Origin: Odontesthes bonariensis
Taxonomy: Eukaryota; Chordata; Actinopteri; Atheriniformes; Atherinopsidae
Direction of reading: 5' to 3'
DNA: 64,000 nt
NCBI RefSeq assembly: GCF_027942865.1
Contig: NC_134515.1
Location: 28,882,449 to 28,946,448, forward strand
The notes beneath the pieces were generated by a model. That model was given only the letters and a program-made list of their open reading frames with translations, was not told the origin of the DNA and searched no databases. The translations under genes and the position numbers were made by a program. Positions 17,242 through 33,571 of the stretch are shown here, piece after piece (position 1 is the first letter of the stretch; each line of letters opens with the position of its first letter).

Positions 17242-18231
17242 GTTTGTTGTAGGGAAGAGAGTAAGAGATGGGAAAATGATGGAAGGGGGAGGGGGGTACG
17301 CGTAGCCTGTCCGTCTGTGTGCCTGCGTGTGGAAGAGGGGGCGGGCAAAGGAGGCGGGGAGGAGGGCCAGGGTGGGCGAGGGAGACGGGGAGTAACCACT
17401 GCTCATCAGGCAGCGGCTTTAATGCAGTCACATTTTATTGCTGCAGATCTGATGCCATCAGACAGAAGATTTCTCTGCATCAAGGACAGTTCAACAGTGC
17501 AGGGGAATAATCTCACTTTAGTGCTTTAAATCCCACTTTAGGTAAAAATGTTACAATTGTAAAGTATAAAACATTTAGCATGAGATGACTTTCGTTATCT
17601 ATATTCTTCTAGTTGACAATGTTTAAATATGTGAATAAGTTAGCTGCTAATCATTGACGGTGAGTGTGTAGCTGTAACCACCTTATAGTTGGGTAGTGAC
17701 TCAGGCCTGACAGAAGAGTTCTGCAACACACGTGTATTTGTGTAAAATCTATCCATTTTAAAAACTATCTTCAACGTGTTTCTTTTATTAGATGCCTCAC
17801 TAATTGTTAGACGTTACGTTTTTGTTTTTATAATCTATAAGCTCATTTCCTTCTGTGCATTGTCAGTGAGCAAATTAAAGCTGAATGAACAGTGTGCAAA
17901 AAAAGTAAAGTTCCTATAACTTATGTAGGATGGAATGAATAAGCTGTTGAATGACCCAAAACGAAAACACTCAAATGAGGGGTGGTGTTACGTCTAAAAT
18001 AGACCTATACTAGTTTGGTTACCTCAGTTTTCCATCACTGTCTTGACAGCAGAAATACAAGGCGAGCACAAGCCTGTGAAATATCCCTTAAAGCGACCTC
18101 TGGAAGTCTCGCGACACACGAGAGCCGAGAACTACTGCTTCACGGCAGGTCTAAAGGGCTCTGAGCCGAGCCAGGGAGCCTGATAAGACACACCTCTCTC
18201 CATTAGCTGTCGACGGCTAAATTGAATGCGG
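17242..18231. other. xkr7 upstream region
   Basis: This holds the presumed xkr7 5' UTR and promoter. About 17160-17400 is GC-rich relative to its surroundings, consistent with a CpG-type promoter. No TATA box or clear start site is visible. The hAT-type element at 18240 sits about 1 kb upstream of the start codon. Confidence 0.35.
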
Positions 18232-18239
18232 TTAGCTTC

Positions 18240-18919
18240 CAGTGTTGCCAAAAAAAAATCACAAGAAGTCGCTATTGGCTCTCTGAAAAGTCGCTAGATG
18301 TCGCTAGATTGCGTCATGACGTCATAAGTGACGTAACCACGCCCATAATATATATTTTCGCTCCTGCCTGAGCCGAAATCAGCCGGCCTGAAGCTGATTT
18401 TAGCTCTGAACTCTGTAAACTTTAGCAACATTTGAAACTTTTCAGGCCATAAAGTAGTCGTTTAGATCCCCAACGTGTTAAAAACCTGCCAAAATACCGG
18501 CTATTTACAATTTTGTTCCGACGAATTCGGCGCTACTAAAGCTAGCCGCAGTGAGTAACGTACTTCCGGTTATTTTCACAAAATAAAATACCCGTTGCCT
18601 TTTATCATAGGGAAAGCCATTACGATAAAAAGGTGCTTTTGTTTTGAAAACAGGAAGTGAACATACCCTCGTTGTAGCTAGCTTGAAAGTGACGTTTTGA
18701 CAGGAAATGACGGTATGCCGGGTTGCCGCCGTCCTGCAGTGCTTCTGTCTCGGCTTGAATGGTGTCGCGGGGCAACTGATTTGTCACTCACAAAACAAGT
18801 TAAATTGTCGCTAGATTCAGCCAGATTGAGCCCGAAAGTCGCTAGATTATTTTTTTTGTCGCCAGAGATGGCCAAAAGTCGCTAAATCTAGCGACAATGT
18901 CGCTAAATTGGCAACACTG
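18240..18919. mobile_element. Non-autonomous hAT-type element, 680 bp, with 8-bp target duplication
   Basis: The element begins CAGTGTTGCCAA and ends TTGGCAACACTG, a perfect 12-bp terminal inverted repeat. It is flanked on both sides by TTAGCTTC (18232-18239 and 18920-18927). An 8-bp target duplication with CAG...CTG ends is the hallmark of hAT transposons. Inside both ends lie many copies of GTCGCTAGA and its complement TCTAGCGAC, subterminal repeats of the kind hAT transposases bind. No transposase frame is present; the short frames inside are not convincing. It is therefore a deletion derivative or MITE mobilised in trans. The perfect target duplication suggests a fairly recent insertion. 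Confidence 0.88.
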
Positions 18920-18927
18920 TTAGCTTC

Positions 18928-21900
18928 TAGAGTAGTAATATATAATATGGCTAGACTGTCGCCTTATGTTCTACGGAGCTCCCCCTACAGCTTTGGGGTG
19001 TGTATTGCATGGTAAACAAACCCCGTATTACTGAAAGTTGCATAGTGCCGCTTTAAATGTGAAAATGAATTTACATATAAATGCAAACACTCTTAAGGTG
19101 ATAGAACTTTGAGCGATTTAATATTTAAGTGATATTCCTGATGAACAAGACTACAACCCAAACCGACCATGTACATTCTACATTTGTACTTTTGGTCTGG
19201 TGTAATTCTTTATACTGACATACAGTCTGGTTACATGTTGAGGAAGGTTCTAACTAACTAGCAACCTGAGATTTAGCAGCTCAAAAACCCTCCATTATGT
19301 AATCAGTTTCTATTCCGGTTTTTTCACTTCGGGCACTGAGGTCCGAGTTCCTCTTTCCCTGACGAAACTCCTCCAGTGTTTTGGACTGCAGTGACATTTC
19401 TGCCAACAGGAAACACTCGGCACACTCTCAGCTCCCCAGTGCTCTCTCTGAGGTCTTGATCGAACGACCAAAGACATTCAAAGACACTTTAAATAAGGAC
19501 ATGAGACAAAAGCAAAAGAAATAATGAAAATGTACTAAAATTTAATCATTCATAAAAGCTTGAAAATCATCTGTGACAGGGTAACAAGAAGCAATATTAG
19601 AGGTGGTTTAGTACAATATATTTTCAGCCTCAAGATAAATCAGAACACACCCTTTTCCCCCGCCATCGGTCTATAAAATACTAATTTCCTTAACTTTATT
19701 ATGCAAAAATGGAAGTAGAATATATTATGGGAAATATGGAAGGCTTACAGCTCTCAATATAAAACAAAGTCACTTAGGAAAGATGTTATCGACACACATC
19801 CCTGTAAGTAGGAGCGAGTAATGTATGGACAATGATGTTCTTCATTGACACTGTTAGTGCAGAAATGTGTGAGAAGACCAACATTTCACATGGATTCTTT
19901 CGCAAAAGCATTGTCACAATGTGCTAGATTGATGTTACTTTCAATAAAACATTTTAGTTCCCACAAATGGATTTGAATCCAGTCTCCTCATTTAGATCAA
20001 CATTTCCAGAAGGACACCTTGGAGAAGAAACCCCCCCCCAAAAAAAACAGTTGTCATCAGGTTGACGATACAAAAGGAGGTGGATTTGTTTGCCATTAAA
20101 AAGCAGAAAAGTTTCTTGAGAGTATGTGCCTTCTCCTGTCATTTTTTTTGCAAGTGTTGAAGTTTCTGCTGGCCTTTTTCAAAATGCTCTGGAGAGGACT
20201 TGGAATGCTGGCACCATCCACAGGGAAACAGCTAATCAGTACAACTTTCTGCAAGAAAGAACGTACAACGTCAGTGCAGAAAAAGAAATGTACGAGAGGT
20301 TTGCAAGAAAAAAAAAAGAAAGAAAAATCCCTTGGAGCCCCTGGCCAGGTTGTTCTCTCCAAGGTGTTACTACAGTACTTATAGTATAAAAATAAATTAA
20401 TCTTGATTTCATAAAGGGAAGCTTAGTCAGGACGGTTATATGTACGGTTCCATTTGAGCTGCGTGTTGAGTTGAGTTCTGGCTAAAGCTCGACCCGGCAA
20501 TTTAACTGGACCACCGAAAACAGCTCATAAACCAACTGGATATTCTATTCTTTAAGAGTCCAATTTTCTCTTTTGGAGATCATTGTACATGTAAATATAC
20601 TCAAATGCATATACTCCTGAATGGTGATTTTGTCAGATGAAAAAAAGATCTCGTCAATACCCTGGAAATGCCCAAAGTGGCTGCTTTTCAATCACAACTT
20701 CTGATGCAATACCGATGAAATAAATTGAAATATATGTAAATGACGGCAGATTTATTGGGAGTGTGGCTGTATTAGTTTATACTTGCACTATTATTTTTTA
20801 TTTTTGAAGAGATGAAACTGTGGAGGATTTGCAAAGCGCCTATGGGCCAATTTGAGTCCAGCTGAGCATACATGCAGGAGTGACTCAGGAACCGACCATG
20901 CAAATCTAGCTTTGAGAAGCTCTATTTCTTGTGATTTCGGAGGGACTAACATGTTTACACGCATTTTTAAATGGTTGGATTAATACGATTTGCTTTCTAG
21001 TGCGAGGTGCTTAGTGATTGCTCTTACTTCTCTGTATTTTATCCCTCACACTGCTCCGTTGGCTTTTGTAAAGTGATATTGCCAACACTGAACCTTTTGA
21101 GAGGAAACATTCTTGAGACCTGAAGTCGCACGCTTCAGATAAAAATATCTACTTTTATCATCTTAAAGCAGCGTATGCTCCCTGTAAACTTTTGTTTGGG
21201 TTTACAAAGAAACTGACAGAGCCAAGTCAAAAGTATGAGTGCGGCTTTCCTTCTAAGTGTAGTCATTACAGCTGGATAAAGTCAAATCTAACGCTTCAGT
21301 TATGAAGCTTTGCTCGAACATCAGCATGCAGAAAGGCCTTGGGGTATTGTCCCAGGTTTAGTTCAGTGGTTTTCAAAGTGGGGAAGAATAGAACCAGGGC
21401 AAGATTGGAAGGGGATGATTAGGGGAAAAATTAAAGAGTAAGACGGGGTTAGAAGGTAAAACAAAGAAGATTCTGCAGACTCCGCTGTGCTCTACTTCAA
21501 ATAAGTTCTTTTAAAACGCCTTTCAAGTTGGGACTGATGTGTCTTCGTTGTGCAATGATATCATGTGGGAAAGTGCTGACGTGGCATGGGGTGGGTTGAA
21601 GTTGATCAGCCACTGCTACGTCTGAGTCTGCAAGCGAGGTGGTAACAGATGATATGGACTATTTATATAAGGACAAGTCAGCATTGCGGAATGCATCACT
21701 CTAACCAGCAACACTGTCCTTACTGAGCCGATTCCATAATCCTGGATTGACGTGTGTAGGCACACATCAATGCGGGGCTGAACCGCCTTTTCCTGTAAAT
21801 TACCAGGGAGGAACAGGGGAGGGTTAACAAGGACGTCATCTCAGATACTAAATACTGCTATTAATAATTTGCAGTGACTTAAATTGCTGTTCCTCGACCT

Positions 21901-24900
21901 TTTTGATTCGAGACCACTTGGAATAATCAGGTTGCTGGTCACCCTTGAAGCTGGAAATCACTGGCTTAGTTAGTTCGCAGTCTCTAGGGAGTAGTTCACT
22001 GAAAGAATTCCACCTTTTTATATCACACATGGCATAATCATGTGGAAGAGGCGCCACCAGCAGACAAACTACCAGACAAGAATGTAAACAAACACCGGAA
22101 CCCAAAGCTGCGTGAGTGATTGTTATCCTGCATTCAGAATACTAAAAAATACACTGAATAGACAACCTGTCATGGCCCAGTTTTAAGCCTGACTGATAAC
22201 ACTTGCATTGGCTTTATTAGAATAATATTGGCTTTGGTTATATAGATTTTACATTGATATGATATTTTATAGAGTATTAAGACCAAAACCGTCCACTTGG
22301 AGTCTGCCATTATAGTTTATGCTGCATAGTGGTAACATAGCAGTGATGGAAGGCAACAACCTGCGGTGTCTGTGGAACAGCTGAATGCTAAAAGACGAGC
22401 TTCACTTTCTGGCAGCTGCTGTTCAAGATAAACATGTTTAAGGGAAGTGAGAAAGGTGGTGACTTTGAAGACAGTTTCACTGGTTAGCGCAAAAACTCAG
22501 ACTGTTCATTTTAAGTCTAATTTGATGTAATTGGTTATTGGTTGGTTATTTGACTTTTGACTTTGTTCCGTTTTTCAACAGTGGCCTGCCTGAGAACAGT
22601 GTTAAATTTAAACAATGAAGAACAGAGAGTTCTGCAGCGACTTTCAGTCAAATGTTTAATGGCAGGGCTGTGGCCAGTTCTCAGGTTTACTGCACATGGG
22701 TGCAAGTGAGCTAAATTAAAAGGATACTGAAAGGGATGCAGCCCATGCTCAGCAGCTGCTGTGTGTGTGTGCCTCACTTCTGTGAGAGCAGATAGCTCTC
22801 TTTCTAAAGATGACTTCTTAAAACACAGCAACATTTATTAATAGAGCAACGGATATTTGTAGACCCCGTTACAAAAAGCAACATGCTGACTCTTCCACGT
22901 TAACGGTACCTGACAAAAATATCAAATGAACCAGAAGACGTGTCGAGAGTCCAGCCGCCGCTCCTTGCGAAGCTTTCTTTGCTCTGCCTGTTATTTATGA
23001 AAGCTGTAAAACACTTGGCTTCACTTCCCTTGTTGCCCTTCAGATGTAAAATAAGATCCTAAAAAACCTCAAAAACAATCTAAAATCATGCTGCAATGAA
23101 TCAACATCTCTCCTGCTGGACGGTTAAAATGAAAAGTTAAATATTTCACGAGTCTTTAAATAACGTATATTAGAATAAGAGGGTGATTAGAACATACTAA
23201 GCCCTCTGAGTCTTACTATTCAGGGTTCCTTTTAAACTTTGATGGCCAATAAAGTTTATTCTGAATGAAAACACAGCTGCCACTCTTTAAATGGACCGTG
23301 AATCTGTGGGTGGATTGTGAGGACAGCCAAGACACTCCGCGTCTCTTCTTAAACTGGGTGATGGCGAGCACTTCAGGCTCATACGGATGGACATTACATA
23401 CATGGTGTGGGCATGCGAGTGTTTGTATTCTCCCTTTTTTTGGGACGTTGTGAGGCATATACATTGGATAAGATAAAACAAGAAACCGTCCTCCCCGACG
23501 CCCTACATGATATCATACTGCACAATAGTCCCACAGATGTGCAGTCTTAGTCCAGTATGAAACAAACCATCTTCAAATCGTGGGTAAACCTGCAAAAACA
23601 AGCTGATTAAAGCCTTTCTCACTGTGTGTGACAGGCACTAAACACGAAGACAGAGAATAAGCTTCCAGCTACTACAGGTTAAATAAAACAACAACAAAAG
23701 AATCAATCTCATCTCCTTTTGCCTGCAAAGCGTTGCTGTTAGTATGACAGCCTCCGTGTGAGATGTTAGTCAATATACGCGAGTTTCTGTAAAAACAAGC
23801 CGTGCACCTTTTTGTTGCCCGAACTGCAGCTGCGGAGGTAAAATTTGCATATTTTCCTGGTAAAGCCAAGCCATGCTGGAGTCGATTAAGGCCCTAATTA
23901 TTTTATAAATGGAGGGGGGGGGGGACACATTCGGTTTTAAAAATACCCGGCTACGTGTGTACATAGCCTAAAACCCTCAACCATTGCCATTTTTACACCA
24001 ATCAAAAAGAAAAAAAAAACAAAAGAAACCAAACCTGCTGACATCTGGCTCCTGAGTGCAATAAGAAAGTGGTTACTTGGCATTCAGAATCGGGTTAAAT
24101 GACTCTGTAGCTGACGTGGCTTTTAATCACCTCCAGCTCAGCAACAGTGGGAAGACGACACCCAGGTGTAAAATAAAAATAGGGACAGCTCACCTTTTTC
24201 TTCTTCTTCCTCCCCCTCCACAGAAACACACGTTTACCGACTGTAAAGCAGATGGAGGCTGGGTTTTTAGGGTCTTTAGTAAATACAGCTGAAAGCCTAT
24301 TTTAAAGTGGTAAACTAGGCCTGAATGTGTCAGAGCTGCAATTATCAGAAGCACCACCTCAGGACACAGTTGTAACACCATCCGTCATGTTTGGTGACAT
24401 GCATATCCTCTGGGAAGCAGAGGTATGCTGGAACGGTACGCTTTAGACAAACTTGCTGCCGCACACAATGGGTAGGGGTGTGACCGCCTTGTTAAAGCGA
24501 TTGTACCTGCGTTTAAAAACCACGTTTAAACGCACTACTTTTGGGTGTGCAAATGTCATGCTGCAGAGTCAAGAGTCATTTGATCCGAGTCTTAATGCTG
24601 ATTAAACACTTTCCCATCGCAGTCAAGAGCCAGAAGTTAGCAGGCACATTTTTATTTAAAAAGAAAACCAAAACTTTTGACCAGTGTAAAAAAAAAAAAA
24701 AAAGGGTACATTGTACTAGAAACAGCTTTCCTATCAAGCAAGTATGATTAGGAAGAATTATTGCAGCAAGCAAAACAATAAGATCTTCATATCTTTTTAT
24801 AGATCCTTTAAACCATAAATGTTCTATGTTTCACATTCTTTTTGATTTGCTTTGTTCAACCTTCTGTTTGGGCACTTCATGATCTGTGGAGCAGCACAGG

Positions 24901-25579
24901 GAACATTACCTACATTTTTAATCAGCATGAAAGTTACATTATCATTGTGTTCAGATGCACTGCCGTTACCCAAAGGAAATCAGGAACCACATGATGTTCA
25001 CTGTATCTAAACAAAGCGTTACGTCTCAAGAGGCTGATTTTCATATCAGTGTGGGCCGACTAACCCACTGATGTACACCAACAGTGACCGACATCGAAAG
25101 CAAATACAGCATGTTTTGGGAAACAGTGGCTGATCGTGTAAATTCCAAACGGCATTTGTAGTTGGAAAATGAGCCAAAAACATGTTGTACTCGAGCATCA
25201 CAACAGTTCCGCTGCTCCAGCAGTAGGTGGAGCCACAACACTCTAAATCGACACATCTGAATAAAACATTCAGATCATTTTTAATCAAATGAAAAACTGA
25301 AACCTTAAGTTATTTCTAAATGTGTTCTTTCGTTTTATCTATATTTTCCCTGTGGACTGACAGATAGGAAAAGGGATTTTTTTTGGGGCAACAAACCATA
25401 TTTTTTTTTTTTACCATCAAACTAAAGATTAAAGTACCCGAGATATTATTACAACAGACCTATAAATGTTCTAAATGACGACCCAGAGCTCAGTGAGGAG
25501 CTGGATCCCTGCACATGTCTGGAATAAGTGTAGTTCCAACTCCTACCCACCTGGCCTGGAGCAACCGTGGGAGGGCATC
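18928..25579. other. Intergenic DNA and probable long rap1 3' UTR
   Basis: 6.6 kb with no supported coding exon. The rap1 stop codon lies at 25580-25582, so an undefined part on the right is its 3' UTR. Candidate AATAAA signals in transcript sense (TTTATT on +) occur at 23255-23260 and near 24650, among others. The DNA is AT-rich, with short homopolymers (A15 near 24690, G9-10 near 23918). Reading frames here are short, overlap on both strands and show no family signature. Confidence 0.4.
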
Positions 25580-29470
<3,891 letters not shown>

Positions 29471-29501
29471 GGTGGGCAACTTCACAGGACAGCACAAGAG
29501 T
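29471..29501 (-). other. 5' UTR part of the rap1 start-codon exon
   Basis: Upstream of the ATG (29470-29468, context CCCACCATGC, a good Kozak match) the transcript strand runs back to an acceptor TTTCACAG just before 29501. The start codon therefore sits in the second or a later exon. Confidence 0.7.
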
Positions 29502-32500
29502 CTGTGAAAGAACAGAGGGTGGACGATGGAGTGAGACACGCGGTCACTCTGTTAGTGTCCGCTATAGAAAAACTAAGCGAACTTTTCAAGTTTTCATTCA
29601 CGATCCTGTGCTTTATTTCAATAATCAGACCACCCTATCCACAATTCAAACATCAATACATCATGTGAAAAAAGTCACTATTTTGTTTTTTAAAAATCAA
29701 ATTCTGAAACATTAGATAACCCAAAATGAATCATACATTTTTGGAACCAATGAGCAATGAGCAAAAATGACCAATGTTGGTGCGAGCACCGTCAGTGCAG
29801 TATCCGCAATATTAAAAAGTTACTGTCGATGTCAGCGCATTGAAACCTCACTCCTCTGCCAAAAAATGAGCTCTCCTTCCCACCCACTACCGAGGGACTT
29901 CAGCTGTCACGATAATATGGGTGTTGCCTCTTGTACAAAATGAAAAAAAGAAAAAAGAACAATAAAAAGCTGCACAAAATCACAGACTGGTACCTCCAGG
30001 AATTCAGAGCAGTTTCTCACCTGCCAGTAACCCTGGATTAACTGCATGAACAATACTAACAGGCAGATTTCAACCCATGGACACACTGTGGAGCTGCAGA
30101 CTTGGAAACAGTCTACAGGTCAGTGTTCCAGTGCTACAAATAACTTCATCTCATTACAATAAGGAGGAAAAGGGCCACTGAGTATGACCCATCATCATTT
30201 CCATCAGCCTGACACAGATTAGACAGCATACATGGCCTAGATATAACTGGCACTGATGGGAACTGTCACAGCTAAGAAAATCTTTCCAATGAACTGGGAT
30301 TTCTTCTTCTTTCTTTCTTTTTTTAAAAAAAAAAAAAATAGAAATTAGTTTGATCATCCAAAAAAATTGGAAACATCCAGTGTATGTAAAGTGAGAAAAT
30401 ATTTGACAACTTCATGGATTATTATAATGTTTCTTATGAATCTAATGCGCAACTATGAACACCAGGACACCCACCACCTCACACTCTACCATTAAACTTA
30501 TCATGGTTGTAGGTTTCATAAGTGACATGTCAAATTATTTCAAAGAAGTGGATTTCCTGAGTGGGGATCAAAATGAGCTAAATGTGACAGGTTTGTTGTC
30601 CCTTTCCCCCCATAGAGTTATCTTTAAAAAAATAAATAAATATATATATATATATATTTTCACTGCACAGCCATTGTTATACAACTTTTATCTTATGAAC
30701 AGCTGTAGATATAGCATTTTTTTCTTAAAATTATATTCACTTTACAAAATGACATTTTTTTTATTTTTTGCTCATCTATTTTCTCAAGGGATTGATAAGA
30801 GTGCACATCTTTTCATCCATCTGGGGGAACACGATTACCGCAGCCTATTTGAGATGAGCGTTTTACATCTTATTTTGACACACAAATGTCACATTTGTTT
30901 GATGCAGAAAGGTCAGAGCGGGGGTAAGATGCAGAGTAAAACCTCATTTAAGAGCCACTTTGAATCTAGTAATTATACTAGGTCTGTGAGACCTTTGTCA
31001 AATGTTGAGCAAGACAATACAAAAACCACTCTGTCCCACTCGGCCAGCATTAGCAATTCTAACTATGATGTATGAAGCACCACCAGAAGCCCACAGCGTG
31101 AGACAGGCACACGAGGCACGCAACAAAGAGCCATTGTGATAAACCTCCTCTACTCAAGTGCACCATACAAACAGAAAATGGAGATCAGAGAAGGGATACA
31201 TGACCACTGCACTGAAATCATTACCGAGATGAGGGGGGAGCACCATGAGGAGACGCCGGAGACGTGTGCTTGTTACAGTTGTTACCCTCAAAAAAATGTA
31301 CTTCAAGAAAATCACACTAATGTGCAATGTAACTGTATGTTGGTGTCACAAAACTTGCTTCAGAGCCTTGACATCAGATAACCTTTCCCCTGATTAGATA
31401 TGAGCCTCGATTCAAACAGCAACCAAAACAACCTTCACTAATCCTACTCATGGCTTCATATATTATTAGAGGGCCTCCTTATTCAGGCCAACAGCTAAAA
31501 AAATACTTTTACTTCAAGATTTTGATAAAGGAGCAAGTATAGAACTTGGTTAACAAATTAACAAAGCGTTCCACTTAGCTGTTCTATGCAAAAAGAAAAT
31601 TAAAAAATGTGCACGGAAAAACAACATTTATTCTGTGTATTTATTCCTACCGTGTATACGGTTGCTGCTGATGGCAACTCCCACTACATCTGGGGAAGGA
31701 GGGGCCGACAGATCCTCAGGTACACTGATGTCCACGGATCTGGAAGGAACTGAGGGGCCGATGGGGAGTCAGAAAGCTAGGCCGCGTCAAACTGTTCAGA
31801 CAAGAAACCGGTCCTAAATCATACCAATAAAACATTTATGTTAGCATTACATAACTGGTTATAGTAAAACTGAATCATCTTTATAAAAAAAAAAAAAAAT
31901 CTTATCAAAATAATACTATCATAAAATGACAGTTGCAGTCCTTTTCTGTTCATTTTACATCACCACTAGTTTCAGGGTAGTTTAAGTAGTGACTATGAAA
32001 TCCACATCAATGGAGCAAATCTCAAATTATCTTTTCCAAGTTAGCAGACTCTTTTTTTTCATCACTTAAAACCCAAAGTGTGATGGGGTTTGGCTTCCCC
32101 CTAAAATCCAAAGCGTCAATATCAATATATGTCAGTCAAATATTAAATTAACTTAAAGATAAACAGCTCGTGCCAAAAAAAATTAAAAAATGAGTGGGCC
32201 CGGTTTATGAAAAACGGAATAGAAACGTGCCATTTCGGTTGCTCATTTATAAAGATAGGAGTTGGCACGTTACGTAACAAAAACCTTAACCTATTCCTTA
32301 AAAGTTTAGCTGCAGAGCAACACAACAGTTAAAAACGGTTAATGTCAACATTTTATCATAAAGGTTATTAGTTGTCAGCCGAATGGGGCTAACCATGCGA
32401 CTAAACCCGAAGGCTCAGTGCAACTCAGAAAGCGTATCATATGTCAGCGCCAGAGGGGGCAAATGGAATTTAACTTGACTCAATTGGATAAACATGCGTA

Positions 32501-33472
32501 CTCTAAAACTTTTTTAAAAGACTATCTTATAACAGAATCATTTTAAACGTGACGGAAGCTGTGCCAGGTTTACTTTTACAGCTACTAATAAAAATCCACT
32601 TGTTCTCGTGACAACTTTTGGTGTAGTTGGTTTCGAAAGGAAGGGTGTGGCTATTAGTTTCCCAATGCAACGCTGGAGACTTTTACACTGTTTAAAAAAA
32701 ATCGTCAGACGCCAATATTGAGATGCCCACGTCAAGTAAAAGTCAATTTAACGCAAGGTTGAGAGGCTGTAGATGATAACTTCTAACGGATAGATTGCAA
32801 CCAAGTTTGTCAACTCATTTATTAGCGTTCAGTTTGCATATTCAGGTACATGCTAACTAACGTTGTTGGGTAGTAGCCTAGAAAAGATGGGGCGAACTGT
32901 GGAACAAGACACCGCGACAACTAACGTCAGCTTGACCGATAAAATACAAACTGGCCCAAAGTTTAGCGCTAGCTGTTGTGTGACATACACCGCACTCCGT
33001 TCAAGTTGCTTAACGCTTCACGCAACTGTTTAGCTAACACGGGGGCGCAAACAAGTTAGCTACCCAGTTAGCATTTGACTGAACACTCAAAATCTCGTTT
33101 TCACCTGTCGTTTTATCTTCAGAGTCTTTATATGGGTTTAAGTTTGCGTCTGGACAAATCTCTACGTGTGTGAAGAACACAGAAACATTTCGACGCTGAA
33201 TTACTTCAACTGCAAATAATGTTTGTACCAACACTTCGATGGTTAGTCATTAGCCCCCGTTAGCTGCTCAATCAGTCATCTAAGTTAGCCTGTGAGCTAA
33301 GCTACTTCAGCCACAAGCACAATTTCTTAACAGCGGGACCAGAAGTAATTTGAGAACGAAAACGTACAATCGCTTACAGACTAATTATTAAATCAACAAA
33401 TCCAAACCCTGGATAATCAGCTATCAAATGACTAATTTCACTTAGTGGTAACGAGCTCCGTAAGACACTTAC
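29502..33472. other. rap1 first intron, probable
   Basis: 4 kb of mostly AT-rich DNA between the ATG exon and the candidate first exon. It includes a small TA array near 30640 and a possible 99-nt cryptic exon at 31651-31749 (listed separately). The long + strand frame at 30455-31075 is low-complexity and is not annotated as a gene. Confidence 0.45.
31651..31749 (-). other. Candidate hidden exon, 99 nt, in rap1 first intron
   Basis: On the - strand an acceptor CCCCTCAG precedes 31749 and a donor CACG|GTAGGA follows 31651. Between them is an island more GC-rich than its surroundings. One frame is open throughout and reads SVDISVPEDLSAPPSPDVV and then GVAISSNRIH; the length is a multiple of three. 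I do not recognise the product. It could be an alternative rap1 leader exon, an exon of an unrelated gene, or chance. Confidence 0.25.
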
Positions 33473-33571
33473 CGTGTTCCGCTATGTGTGAGTTAAATGA
33501 AACTGTGGTTGTACGGAACGGTCCGACTGCAGCTGTTGATTGGACCAGGATCAGCCAATCATGGCGATCCC
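33473..33571 (-). promoter_or_regulatory. Candidate rap1 promoter and noncoding first exon
   Basis: A strong donor (CACG|GTAAGT, exon end 33473) lies on the rap1 strand, with CCAAT boxes in both orientations just upstream: ATTGG on + at 33539-33543 and CCAAT on + at 33555-33559. These would mark a promoter and a short first exon 4 kb upstream of the ATG exon. The spacing is tight and the start site is unknown. Confidence 0.4.

Noticed and set aside
30455..31075. 206-codon + strand reading frame
   Set aside because: Low-complexity and AT-rich (poly-Ile/Tyr from TA repeats, Phe/Leu runs), lies within the rap1 intron, has no family motif and no clear promoter or splice context.
32447..32460. 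Third CTCF-like word (GCGCCAGAGGGGGC)
   Set aside because: Only a partial match: the 5' CCA of the core is missing when aligned.
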